Of a stretch of 64,000 nucleotides of DNA, positions 49,401-61,300 are shown piece after piece. The notes under the pieces were generated by a model, which did not search any database, was not told where the DNA came from, and was given only the letters and a program-made list of their open reading frames with translations. Position numbers and translations under genes: made by a program. Position 1 is the first letter of the stretch; each line of letters opens with the position of its first letter. Source of the stretch: Yamagishiella unicocca (lineage: Eukaryota; Chlorophyta; Chlorophyceae; Chlamydomonadales; Volvocaceae); contig BDSL01000088.1 of NCBI GenBank assembly GCA_003116995.1, positions 372,001 to 436,000 of the forward strand, given 5' to 3'.

Positions 49401-49960
49401 ACGAGGCGCAGCGACGGGGCCGCTGCTTGCTCAAGTGGACTTCGCTGTCAGCTGGGGGGTTGGAGCAGACCTGCGCGGTTGCTGAATCCCCACATTTGGG
49501 CTTGCGGCAGGCGGGCATGTGTCAACTGCTAATACAAGCTGGATATGCGAGGGCGGTGGAAGTGCTGGTGGAGTAAGGGCGAAGGGAATGAGGCGTTGTA
49601 GGTGTGCGGTAGTGGTTGCAAGGGGCTGCGGGGCGCCGGCGCTCGGTTTCATTAGTTGTCAATGTTTGTGGGTGCTCCTAGCTTTAGCGCGTCACACCTG
49701 GACTTCCCTGGAGCGCACTTCACCGCTGGTTGGAGTGATGCACGCCCTGGTTGCGTGATTGTACGGCATTGACAGGCCAGCGTGTATGCCTGGTGAGGGG
49801 GTTCTCGGATGCAGGGCGACTTTCCTATGTTGGAGCTTGGTCGACGGATGACATGGTGTGATTCTACGGCTTGCTCCGGAAACGGCCCAAGAGGGCCAAG
49901 TCGGGACTCTTCTGAACGTAGGTCCGCCATGCAGATCTCCCGAGGCCTCTTCTAAAAGTA
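45590..49960. repeat. Segmental tandem duplication, unit A
   Basis: Unit A begins near GTGCGCTAATGTATG (45601) and matches unit B from 51174. It includes the upstream region, the whole ankyrin-RING gene and about 760 bp of 3' flank, for example the ACGAACGAACG run and the CTCGGTTTCATTAGTTGTCA block (49644 and 54669). The offset between copies shifts from 5573 bp upstream to 5899 bp at the gene start and about 5025 bp at the stop because of indels. Confidence 0.88.
46416..49198 (+). CDS. Ankyrin repeat-transmembrane-RING protein, copy A
   Basis: Two exons, 46416-46457 and 46571-49198 (TGA), about 889 residues. The short first exon (MLPIPKLGAGHLSK) spliced to VSITLSDIRGG forms the first ankyrin helix; the same splice is possible in copy B. 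An alternative unspliced start at 46508 exists. Ankyrin repeats cover about residues 10-300 (CTPLGYAILSRDMPLLGVLL; LTPLHLAAALGKADIVRQLL; RRTPLYKACKRQVAACAALL). Low-complexity Gly/Ser linkers follow, then hydrophobic segments at about 483-508, 664-695 and 741-768. The C-terminus (about 833-889) is a RING-type zinc-binding domain: C-x2-C (CCVC), then FVHRDVVHCCLCEEC and CLIC. This suggests a membrane-bound E3 ubiquitin ligase whose ankyrin part selects substrates. Confidence 0.85.
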
Positions 49961-52305
49961 ATGGTGGTGTATTGGTGATGAGGTGCGTTGAGATGGCTTA
50001 CTTCGACGTGCCCTGGCATGCGTACACGCCGACCGTGTAGGGTGTTGTTGCCCAGTTTCAAGTCCTCCTTTCTGGATCATTAGCCAGGCAGGAGGCAAAA
50101 TAGCCCTAGGTACCACTGCAGGCGTTTCTTCCATAAGGCATCACCAGGAAGCATCTCCGACCGCAAATAATAAAAAAGCATGCCTACACTACAGTACCGA
50201 AAATTTGCGGCATACGGGCATACCATCCTGTGGAGGACGGACGGACACAGGGTGGCGAGGGCGAATGACTGTCCTTTATAAATGCACATTTATTTATACA
50301 TGCATCTGCCCAGCACAGGCTACACAGCCAGCGTGATCCGTAAGCTTGGACGTTTTTGGAGCCGTGCCCAAATTGGTGTAATTTATCGACGAATGTGTAC
50401 CGGCTTCGTACCCAATCTGCAACATCACTAATTTATTCCAATGCGTTTTCCTTAGCGTCCCCTAAGCTAATATCCCCAATTTGATGTGTCAGTACGGTTT
50501 ATTGCTCATTACTGCCGTATCGCGTTACAGCAGAAGAAGGGGTCGAATGGCCAGCACTCAGATCCCAGCCACCCGGTGTAGAGGCCAGCACTCAGATCCC
50601 AGCCACCCCTTCGGAGACACAAAATCCAGAAGACAACAGAAAGACGCACGCCCCTGACACCCACCCATATTGAGATTGCACTAGTGGCCGACAGTGATGA
50701 CAGTCACCACATTGCACCCCGCGCCCAAACACACGGCAAATGCGCCCGGTAAGGCGACAAGAAACGAACGCCCCCAAAAGCGACGAAACCACCCAAACCT
50801 AACGGGACCCCGCACGGCGCCGGGGGCGCCCCGTATTGAGACCGGAGCGGCGCCCCCGACTCGAGTGCAGCAGATCCGAGCACACGGCTGCTACCCAGGG
50901 GAGGAGGGCGGGAAGGTTAGAGGCCGCCGTCCCGGCAGAGGGACACGGCTCTTTGGTACTATCAGCACAACGGCAGATACTGAGAACACGCAGGCGCGCA
51001 ACCTAAGCAGCAGCCAGCCACCAGTCGCCGTACCAGTCGTCGTACCCGCACCATGCGCTGGACACCTGCACGCCACGGCAGTCTATTGGCAATAAACAGC
51101 CTTATCTCATTCATACTTTACTCGATAAGCCATGTCATCAGGTATGGTTCACAGCCTGCCCTGCTCCCTTGTTGTGCGCTAATGTATGGATTAGATCCTG
51201 GATGTGCGTTTCGTCCACCTGCGTACCGGTATGCTGCGTTAGTTCATAAGCTTATGCAAGAAGACATCTAAGAACCCAGTGCCATACCCTTTTGACGGCA
51301 CTGTATGCATTTAGTTTTCAGGCTGGTCAACAGCAACACGGGATGAGGGGACGGAAGATCACGGCATGGGTGAGTAGTAGCTAGTAGGCGCCACATAATG
51401 TAGGTAACAGATTCGAGACCAGCAGCATTAGCCGCCCCCCGTCTTGCGCGGTCTGGCACATGGTGATTTGGATATACTGCTAGGAGATCACGTGGCAGAG
51501 CTCATCACAATGCTCTTACTACAGTACATCATGTACTGTACATGTCTGTTGAAATGTGTGCTTGTTTGCGGCCAAGACCAAAAAATTGCCACCATCGCGA
51601 AGGCTGGACCCTAAGCGACATATTGTTGCGATTGGTCTGTGTGTCGCGGCTTGAGGGTGACATGAAAATGTACATGCAAAATGAAACATGGAAACATCAA
51701 ACGTGACAGAACGCAACTGATGACTCGATGTGCCCTATAATTCTTCATTGCACTGTAGTATATAAAACGTATCAAATGCATTTCTCTGTCCTGTAATATA
51801 CAGGGCGTTATTCACGGCGAAAGCAGCTGACGGAACACGGAAGAGATATGCGACCGACCCCGGCGATAATTAACTAGCGCTACGTGATACGTTGCCATTG
51901 CCATTCCATGTTACATGTCACTGGTACCATCGGTACTCGACGAAGTAGTGGGCCGATTCCCAACAGAGAGGAAAGAGACCCAGAACGCAGCGCGACAGAG
52001 AACGCGGGCAACGCGCCACCCAGGGAAGGGAGGGAGGGGCGCGTGCTGAACAACAAAACAAGATAGCCTACTTGCCAGCACGCCTAGCTTAAGTCCTGAG
52101 AACACGGACTAGTGGCATTCTGCCGTACCGCCTCATGCCTATTAGGTCTACGCCCAGTTAACCCGGCTATAGCTGCGCAAAGCCCGCATTATTTATAGAT
52201 CGCCGGCAAATTTCTATGGGAAATGAGGTAAACACTTTGTAATGTTCTACGCCTTGCCCAGTCTCGTATAGCTCAAATTGCAGATTTGGAAGGCTTGCCG
52301 CTCCC
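49199..52305. other. Region between the two ankyrin-RING genes
   Basis: 3' flank of copy A, about 1.2 kb of unique sequence (about 50000-51170), then the start of unit B. A 26-bp direct repeat (GGCCAGCACTCAGATCCC...) lies at 50549 and 50581. Copy B has extra sequence at about 51864-52190 not present in copy A. No gene supported. Confidence 0.5.
50549..50608. repeat. 26-bp direct repeat, two copies
   Basis: GGCCAGCACTCAGATCCCAG plus CCACCC occurs twice, 32 bp apart start to start. Confidence 0.9.
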
Positions 52306-54224
52306 ATGCTCCCCATTCCGAAGCTTGGCGCCAGCCATTTGTCGAAAGTGCTCCGTCAACGTGCCCTGCCTGCCGCGACCCACCTCCCAAGTCACCCATG
52401 CCTGCATGCCCCTGGATCCTTGCACGGCCTCCGACCTGCACGCCTATGGCACCCGCATCCCCTCTGCAGGTCTCCATCACTCTCTCCGACATCCGTGGCG
52501 GGGCAGTCGCGGTACAGGCGCGCCTGCGCGCGGGCGCCAGCCCGAACAAGCGCATGCTGTTCACCGAGGACGTGGACGCGCTCCCCCGGGGCTGCAAGTG
52601 CACCCCCCTGGGCTACGCCATCCTGTCTCGTGACATGCCCCTGCTCGGCGTCCTGCTGGAGGCCGGCGCTGACCTCAAGAAGCCGGTGGGCCTCCCCCAC
52701 CGCTTCGACCTCACACCGCTGCACCTGGCAGCGGCGCTGGGGAAAGCTGATATCGTGCGCCAGCTGCTGGCACGAGGCGCCGATCCCAACGCGCCCTTGG
52801 CGCTCAAGCGGGGAACCACCGCGCCCTCCCTCGGGCAGCATCCGTCGAACGGTGGCGGCGCCGCCAACGCCAGGAGCCCCCCACTGGTGGTCCTCTCAGT
52901 CAACCTCAGCTTCACGCGGGCAGGCGACGGGCCGCTACACGTCGCTATAGACTGCTCCGCGGAGACCGGCCTCAGAGGAATGGAGGTCGTGGAGGCGTTG
53001 ATCGCCCACCCCAGCACCGATCCCAATCTGCCTAACGCCAGGAGGCGCACCCCGCTCTATAAGGCCTGCAAGCGGCAGGTCGCAGCTTGTGCGGCCCTTC
53101 TGGCCACGCACCCGCGTGTGGACGTGAACGCGGGGGGACCGCTGTTCGCGGCCATCATGGTGGAGAACACGGAGCTGGTGCGGATGATGTTGCAGGCGGG
53201 TGCCCGCGCCGGGGGGCCAGGCATCCAAAACGATGACGGCCAAAATCCGTTGCGCTACACGCTCCACCGTGTCAGTGTGTTTTTCCACAACCGTGCCGAG
53301 ATCATCACGCTGCTCGTCAACGCGGGGGCGGTCGTGGAGGCCGACATGCTGCCGTACGCCAAACAGAGGGACTGGCGGCGGGTGCACGCCGCGCTGGCGG
53401 CGGGAGTTCAAAACCCACGAGGACGAGGAGGAGGCGGGGACAGGGCACGAGGAGGAGGAGGAGGAGGAGAAGGCGGGGACAGGGCACGAGGAGGAGGAGG
53501 AGGAGGAGGAGGAGGAGAAGGCGGGGACAGGGCACGAGGAGGAGGAGGAGGAGGAGGAGGAGGAGGACGAGGAGGAGGAGGCGGGGACAGGGCACGAGGA
53601 GGAGGAGGAGAAGGAGGAGGAGGAGGAGGAGGCGGGGACAGGGCACGAGGAGGAGAAGGAGGAGGCGGCAATGATGGCGCTGCAAATGGTGGCGGTGGTG
53701 GGGGAGGGGTTGGAGCTAGTGGGGGTGTCAGACCGGGCGACGGGCCGGGACGGCAGGCTAGCTCTATTTTGGGCACTGGCGCTGTGGTGCTGGGCCTGCA
53801 GTGGGCCACGGGTACGCCTCTGTGGGCCGTGACGGCTCTGCTGGGGGCGTGTTTTACAGCGCATCAAGCGCTTGGCAAGTACTCGGCGTACCGGAGCAGC
53901 AGGGGAGGCTCCAGGGGGGCGCAGTTGAGATCGCATGGGGAGCAAGTGGCGCAAGCCAGGGAGGATACGAGCGGGGGGGTTTCGGAGCCAGCGCCGCTGG
54001 AAGGCGTGGGGGCCGGCTCGGTGGAGGACGCCACGGGCGGATTGGAGGGGCTATGCTGCGTGTGTATGGCACACCGTGCCGTAATGGGCTTCGTGCACAG
54101 GGACGTGGTGCATTGCTGCCTGTGCGAGGAGTGTGAGGGGGAAATGCGGCAGCGGGGGCAGCTGGGCAGGTGCCTCATCTGCACGCAGAGCGCCGCCTCG
54201 GTCATCAAGGTGGTGGCCACGTGA
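52306..54224 (+). CDS. Ankyrin repeat-RING protein, copy B (shortened)
   Basis: Exons 52306-52347 and 52470-54224 (TGA), about 598 residues. The first exon (MLPIPKLGASHLSK), the ankyrin half and the RING C-terminus (CCVCMAHRAVMGFVHRDVVH...CLIC) match copy A closely. Between them, a stretch equal to 1128 bp of copy A (from about 47612 to 48750) is missing in frame, removing two of the three hydrophobic segments. A Gly/Arg/Asp-rich run encoded by GGA triplets (about 53420-53690) has expanded. One membrane segment remains (GLQWATGTPLWAVTALLGAC). The reading frame is intact through all indels, arguing for a translated gene rather than a pseudogene. It may be a soluble or differently anchored version of copy A. 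Confidence 0.8.
53415..53690 (+). repeat. GGA-triplet array inside copy B coding sequence
   Basis: About 270 bp of purine-rich (GAG/GGA)n interrupted by GCGGGGACAGGGCACGAGG, repeated about six times. All three plus frames are open: Gly-Arg-Asp-rich in the gene's frame, poly-Glu in another. Copy A has only a short Gly-rich tract here. Confidence 0.95.
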
Positions 54225-55370
54225 CAGACGAGCATGCGTGGCGGGCGGTCAACTAACGAACTGACTAACGAACGAACGAAGGGACGGACGGACGGACTTT
54301 GTGCGGCTGCACGGCGGGGAGAGAGTGCTGTGTGCGTGGACCTGTGTATATTGCGGCTGTGACCCCTAGGTTAACGGAAAGAAGGACCCCGCCCGTGGGG
54401 TGTGGGGTGTGGGGACCGGCACCAAGGATGCAACGAGGCGCAGCGACGGGGTCGCTGCTTGCTCAAGTGGACTATGCTGTCAGCTGGGGGGTTGGAGCAG
54501 ACCTGCGCGCTTTCTGAATCCCCACATTTGGACTTGCGGCAGGCGGGCATGTGACGACTGCTAATACAAGCTGGATATGCGAGGGCGGTGGAAGTGCTGG
54601 TGGAGTAGGGGCGAAGGGATTGAGGGTGTGCGGTAGTGGTTGCAAGCGCTTGTGGGGCGCCGGCGCTCGGTTTCATTAGTTGTCAATGTTTGTGGGCGCT
54701 GCTAGCTTTAGCGCGTCACACCTGGACTTCCCTGGAGCGCATCTTCACCTCTGGTTAGAGTGATGCACGCCCAGATTGCGTGATTGTACGGCATTGACAG
54801 GTCAGCGTGTATGCCTGGTGAGGGGGTTCTCGGATGCAGTGCGACTTTCCTATGTTGGAGCTTAGTCGACGGATGACATGGTGTGATTCTACGGCTTGCT
54901 CCGGAAACGGCCCAAGAGGGCCAAGTCTTGACTGTTCTGAACGTGGATCCTTCATGCAGCTCTCCCGAAGTTTCTTCTAAAAGCAACGGTATCGTGTTGG
55001 TGATGCGGTGGTTGAACTTCGGCGTGCCCTGGCATGCCCTGGCATGCGCACACGCCGACTGTGTACGGCGTTGTTGCCAAGTCCTTCTTTCAGACAAATG
55101 CATATCTTATACGCATGCCATGTATGTTGGCCTATGCCCTAGGTGCCACTTGCAGGCATGTCTTCCACATGGCATCATTGGACAAGACCCCTGGGCCATA
55201 ACATTGCAATAATTTCAAATAAGTAGGTCGCTTTTAGTTAAAGAAATGTATAACCTGATTCGGGTTATACTGTAAACATTGCTATCCGATGCCTTCGCGT
55301 CGCGAGTCCTCTTTTCCGCGACCACTGAATCGAGCTTATTATATTATAACCGGTAGAAAATAGATTAAAT
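54225..55370. other. 3' flank of copy B and upstream region of the next gene
   Basis: Mostly the 3' part of duplication unit B, ending near 55160. An AT-rich stretch (55200-55370) before the ATG at 55371 probably holds the promoter of the following gene; no definite element identified. Confidence 0.5.
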
Positions 55371-58300
55371 ATGCATTCAGAACGCCACTGGTTGACACGG
55401 GCTGCTGCCGATGGCTCCCGACAGCCGCCGACTTGCTCGGCGCACCCGCAGCGCTCAGCGGCGCAACGAGCTCGGGGCGCCTGCTTAATCGCTTCATGGA
55501 GTCGAGGATGCGCGCATCCGGCGGCGCAGCTCCCGCTGCAGAGAACGGTGGGTGCCGTAACTGCAACGTCACGGCAGGCTGCAGCTGCAAGTTCTGGAGA
55601 GAGGGCGGTGCCCACAAGCTAGACCCGAAGGGTGCTTGTATCAGGCGCATACCCCTTAACCACCGCCACCGAACGCCTCCGATGGCAGCGGTCCCCGCGG
55701 GCGCGTGCACCCTTCATCCGCGCGCCTCCACCCCCCGTACAGGTCGCCCAGGCCACGCCTCGCGCCTCTAGCGCAGCCCGGCAGGACTCACTCGCAGACG
55801 ACTCGTACGGCGTACGACAGCAACAAATTGAGCCCCAGCGGTACGAACGCGGGAGCCTGGCTCCGGAACCGGAGTCAGAGCCTGCGTCTGAGGCCGGGCA
55901 GCAGTGGCGCCCGCCGACGTACGCCAGGACTAGCGCAGCCCCCAGCTCCTTCACCTCGGCTTCCGAGGCCGTTGGCGGAGGTCGCAACGACGTCGCGGCC
56001 GTCGCCGCTGGCGCTGACACCCGGTCGGCGGCGCCCGTTGTGCAGCCTACCTCCCCCGTCAGCGCTCCTCCCAGCGGACCAGCGTCCCCCCACGCTCGGG
56101 CCTTCGGACTGGTGTCCGGGGTGGTGTCGGTTGTGGCGGTTGGTGCGTACGTGTACGCGCTGCTGCGCCGAAGCACGGCCGCCAAGGCCCCCGCTGGACC
56201 CACGGGTCAGGATGGACCGCGTCCAGGCTCGCCCGCCGCAGGGACAGCAACCCCGCCCAAGAACGCCGGCGCCGGCGCCAGCGGCAGCAGCAGCTTGTTC
56301 CGACCGCCTGGTGCCTCGCAGCCCACGCCGGTAGCTGCCCAGCAGCCGATAGAAGCTGCTGCAGCAGCGGCGGCCGCGGTGGCAGGGAGGCCGGCGGCGG
56401 CTGTCGCGGGACCGGCACCGCCGCCGCCGCGTTCGTCGCCCGCGAGGGAGCGAGGCTGGTGGCGGCGCCTGGGGCGCCTGTACTACATCAGTTTCGGGTC
56501 GCAGTACGGGCTCGTCCCGCGAATCCGAATGGGCACTGACAGCGGCGGCGGCGGCGCCGGCAGTAGCAGCCTGGCGGCGTTCGAGGACCCGGCAGATGCG
56601 GAGTTCGTTGCCAATGTACTGTGGGAGGACCTGGTGGTCAACGGTGCGAGCTGTGTATAGTGTGTGCGTTGGGTTTGTTGGGGTTTGTTTTTAAGGAGAA
56701 TCCGGGGGAGTGGTTGCATAAAACCGGTTAAGAACCGGTTACTTGACGTGGGAGGAGTGTGGAGGGGGGGGAGGGGAGGATGGGTAAAGCCGGGGATGCG
56801 GTACAGGGAAACGGGAGAAACGTTTCAGTACGAGAAGGACTGTGTGGGATTTGGCACGTCGGATCGGGCGGTGGCGACGCTATTTTCGCCTTACGACAGG
56901 TCCGCAGCTGCTGGATGCGTCGGGACTCTTGTCTTTTCCTCCTCCGCCTCCTACATGACCCGGTGTTCTGGCTCCCTGACCCCCCCCGCTTACCCCGCGT
57001 TCCAGCATGCATCTCAAAACGTCTGTTCTAAACGGCTTTTTCGGGCCACGGGTCTTCCTCGAACCCCGCTCACCCCGCAGGCGCACAACCAGCTGGTCCC
57101 CGCCCCGCCAGCATGGGGGTGCTGTCCGCCGCGCCGCTGTTCCTGGAGGACCTGGCGGTGCGCCAGGGAGGGTGGCGAGGAAAACCCTCCAGGGCGCCAG
57201 GGAGGGTGGGATTGGGAGGCCGGGGCCGGGACGAGCTGTAAGGGGGGGGGGGGTTGGCGTGAAAACCGGTGACGGGACCAAATCGGGGGACGACCGAATC
57301 GGGGGTCTAGATATGTTGCGGTAGGGCCTTCGGTTGAAGGTGGGCCCGACCGCCTCGCCACAAACTAGCGGCGACAGCAACCCTAATCGGCCTTGGCGCA
57401 CGTCTCATGCCGTCAGCCACAAACCACTAGTCAAAACACCATCCGCGGCCCCCCCACCCTCCCTCCCCCGACCTCCCGGCCCCCCGCCCTCCCTGGAGCC
57501 CTCCCCAGGCCATGCGCGGCGCCCCCCTGGAGGTGGTGGCCGGTGACGGACTGCAGAAGGACGTGCAGCTGGGAGCCAGCCAACTAGAGGTACGGCACCA
57601 CATGTACGGCAGCGCACCATGTGTACGGCAGCACACCATGTGTACGGCAGCGCACGCAGCGCAACATGTGTGAACGGCAGCGCACGTGGCGGGGCTGGTT
57701 GGTCGGCGCGCCGCAGTTGGTTGTGGTGCTCTGCTTTTTTCCGTCTTGCTGGTCGCGTTGCGCTTTTCCGCTTTTCCGCTTTTCCGCTTTTCCGCTTTTC
57801 CGCTTTTCCGCTTTTCCGTCGGATCCCGCGAAGACTGCCAAGGTTCGCCTTCATCCTTCAACACTCGCCGGCATGACGTCATCCATCGGCGCCCCCCCCC
57901 CCCCGGGCTGGTACTCGCCGCCGCGACCTCGCAGGTGGTGTTGGCGGCCCTCGTGCGCGGCGCCTCTCCCGCGGCCGCCGCCGCCCAGGCGCAGAAGCTT
58001 CTGGACGAGGCTGCCGCTGCCGCTGCCGCCGCCGCCGCCGCCGCCGCCGCTGCTGCCGCGGAGGATGAGGACAGCAGCCCTTCGGGCTCGTCAGGCTCGT
58101 CGCCATACAGCCGCAGCGGCACCGCCAGCGGCGCCCGCACGGCTAGCCCTCTGGACGTGGTCCAGGCTGCGCAGCCCCTGGAGCTATTGACTGGGCAGCG
58201 GCCGCTCAAGCTCAAGCTACCGACCAAGTTTGATTTCCCGGGCTACGACACGGATCCACCAACGCCGCCATCAGGGCCAGCCGCAGCGGCGGCGGCTGGG

Positions 58301-61300
58301 AGGCCAGCGGCGGCGCCAGCGCCAACGGCCGCCGCCGCCGCCGCCGCCGCGACGCCAGTGCTCGCGCCAACCACTACGTTGGCGGCACCACCACCCGCCG
58401 CCACGTCAGCCAGCGCACAGGACAGCACGCCGCCGCCGCCCCCGCCAGATTTGGTGGTAGTGGCAAGGCCAGAGCCGGCTGCCGCGCCTCCGCTTCCGCC
58501 GCCGCCGGCGCCCGCACTTCCCCAAGTGGAGCCGTCGGCGGTGCGCGAGCCGACGCGCATGCGAGGCGGGGAGTCGGAGGACGCCGCCAGTGGCCGCGGC
58601 TGGGTGCCGTACGGCGGCGGCGGCGGGGTCATCGAAGCGGAGGTGGTGGACGTTCCGTCGATGGCGGCGCCGTCGGAGGCGCCGCCGGGGCCCCAGGCGA
58701 CGGATGAGCGAGGAGCGCCGGCGACTGCACCACCATTGGGTTTCGGAGCTGCTGCTACCAGTGATGACGCTGAAGAGGCCATGCGAGAGTACCGGGAGCT
58801 GGAGGAGCTGATGGGTCTGGCGACAGCTGGTCGAGCTACCGTAAAGGCCGCGGCGGCCGCAGAGGGCGCTGAGGGCATGCAGATGGATACGGCCGGCGGC
58901 TTGGATTCAGGTTCGCCTGCAACGACGGCGCTGGTCGGTGAAGCGGAAGCGGACACATCAGGAGGATTGAGGATGGCGGTGGGTGAGGCGAGGGCGGAGC
59001 CGGAGGCCGCGGAGCCGACCGGCACGCGGCAGCAGCCGCAAGGGCTGGATGAAGAGGGGGAGCAGGAGCAGCAGCAGGCGGAGGAGCAACACAAGTCGGG
59101 GCTGGCGGCTGCCCGGCAGATCCTGGCGCGACAGGTGGGGCACGGGAGGAGACCCGTGGGTCGGCAATGAAACGTAAACCCGAAAAGGAAATGTTTTGTA
59201 CACACGCGGTTGGGGATGGAGCAGGGAACCAGGAAACGTGTTGGGGGATGGAGCAGGGAACCAGGAAACCAACAAGGCGGCGAAACGGAAGTGGGCGGGG
59301 TCGAGAGGAAGTGCATGAACCGATCAAGGAAATCAAGTCCGGGGGATGTGACAGGAAACCCATTATGGTCGGGAATGTGCCTCCGTGGGGACTGCTTGAC
59401 TGGCTTGATGGCGGCTGTGACGTGCCGTACCCTGTGCCGTACTGCGTAGGGCCCCACTGACGCTGCCATCGAGGCGGCCCTCACGGCTATGGAGAAGGCC
59501 GAGGAACGGACGGAGGAGGAGCTGCTGGAGGAATACTACTCCGTGTTCGGAGGAGGCCAGCAGGCCCCACGCGGCAACGGCAACAGCAACAGCAGCGGGG
59601 CCAGCAACGGCACCGAGGTCGGCAACAGCAGCAAAACCTCCAAGGGGACGGGGCAAAGAGGCCGCACCAGCGAAGGCGAGGCCGGCAGCAGGGGCGGCGA
59701 CCCGGCGGCGCAGGTGGCGGAGGTGCAGCGGCAGCTCACGGTGGTGGTGCAGGCCCTGGTGGCCGCGCAAGCTCGGGGGCAGCCGCCGCCGGCGGACGCG
59801 GCCGCCAGCATGCAACGGCTGCAGCAGCGGCTTGAGGACCTGCAGGACACTCTGGCGGCGGCGGCGCCATCGGCGGCGGCGGCGACATCGACGGCGGCGA
59901 CATCGACGGCGGCGCCGTCAGCTGCGCCAGCCGCTGCCGCGGCTGCACGTGCTGGGAATGGCAGCAGCAGCAGCAACAGCAGCAGCAGCGTATCGGGTCG
60001 ATCGACAGCGGCGGCGGCGGCGGCGGCACCAGCGGGGTCCGCCCTTCCGGATCTGGCTTCGTTAGTCACCCCGCTGAGCACCTCCGGCAGCGGCAGCGGC
60101 AACGGCAACGCCGCCGTCAGCTCCGCCACGTCCGGCGACGGCAACGCGGGCGCGCGACGCGCGTGGGGCGCTTGGAAGACGAACCGTCGGATACAGGAAG
60201 TGGAAGCGACGCTGCTCAAGGCCGCGACGCCGACCTCCGTTGCGCGGACGCCGCCGTTGCCGCCGCCGCCGCGGGCGCAGGCCACGAAGCAGTCCGTTGC
60301 AGGCGCCGGCGCCCCCGGCGGTGGCGAAGCCAGCCAACAGGCGTCAGAACCGGAGCGGGAGTCGGAGCGTGATGAGGGGGACGAGGGGGTGGTGGTGGTC
60401 AACAAGCGAGTCGGCACCAATCGACCACCCAAGGTACCGCAGCTGCGGCCATCACTTGTTGTGACTGGTGCTTCTGCTCCTAATAGGCTGGGCTGGGCTA
60501 GATGGATCCTAATTAGGACTTCCAGTCGTACGGCGGCCCGCCGCCTCAGGCCGCCTCCTCAGCTTCTTCAACCTCTTAACGTGGACACGTGGCCGCGGAG
60601 AAAAACGTCTTGGCGCGTGGCCGTCGTCGCGAGGCCTAGTTTGGCAACCTGAGCGCTGCCGTACACTCACCCATGCCGCCACGTCATGTGCCGTAACCCG
60701 CCGCCGTTGCCCCGGACGCAGGTGGTGGAGGCGCCCGAGACTCGCCAGGACCGCGTCAAGGTGCGGCTCCAGGGAGGGAGGTTGCGAGGAAAACCCGTGC
60801 ACGAAAGGAAAACCGTTTAAGACAGACGTTTCCAGGGAGGGAGGTGGGGAGCAGACGGCGTGGTCCGGGGCCTGAATCAAGCAGGGAGTCGAGGCAGTCA
60901 CCACAAGAGTAGGGACGGCTGGGGTTAGGGCACTTGAACGTCAGCGGAATGACGTTGCTGAAGGTGGGTGAAAGTAAAGAGGAATGCGGCCTGTAGGGAG
61001 GGGAGGCAAGCGGTTCACAAGGAGGATGGCACCCGGCTCCGGGCACCAAGCCGACACACGGGTGTCCTCTTGTAACCTGCAACTAGCTTGCGGCGCCAGG
61101 GGGTCTCTGTGGACTGTGGTAGCTGTATGATGGCCTCGTCCTACCCTTTGTCGCGTCCCCCCCATCCCCCCCATCCACGGGTGTTCCACGAAACCCTCGT
61201 CGTCCGTGGCCTCTCCTCCATTTCGTGTTTTTGTCACCTTCCAGTCCCACCCTCCCGCCTCCGTCCCCCAGCATGCAAGTTCTCCAAACTAGTGTACCAA

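Larger units (their letters stand above)
51174..55000. repeat. Segmental tandem duplication, unit B
   Basis: Second unit of the duplication described for 45590-49960. It retains the upstream leader, the gene with an internal deletion, and the 3' flank up to the region after GGCCCAAGAGGGCCAAGTC (54911). Confidence 0.88.

Noticed and set aside
52935..53954. 339-codon minus-strand frame with poly-Ser/Pro
   Set aside because: It is the complement of the ankyrin-RING copy B gene and its GGA array; the openness comes from the triplet repeat.
59536..60432. 298-codon minus-strand frame opposite exon 6 of the DUF3110-like gene
   Set aside because: It is the complement of GC-rich, repeat-rich coding sequence; no splice sites or recognisable domain.
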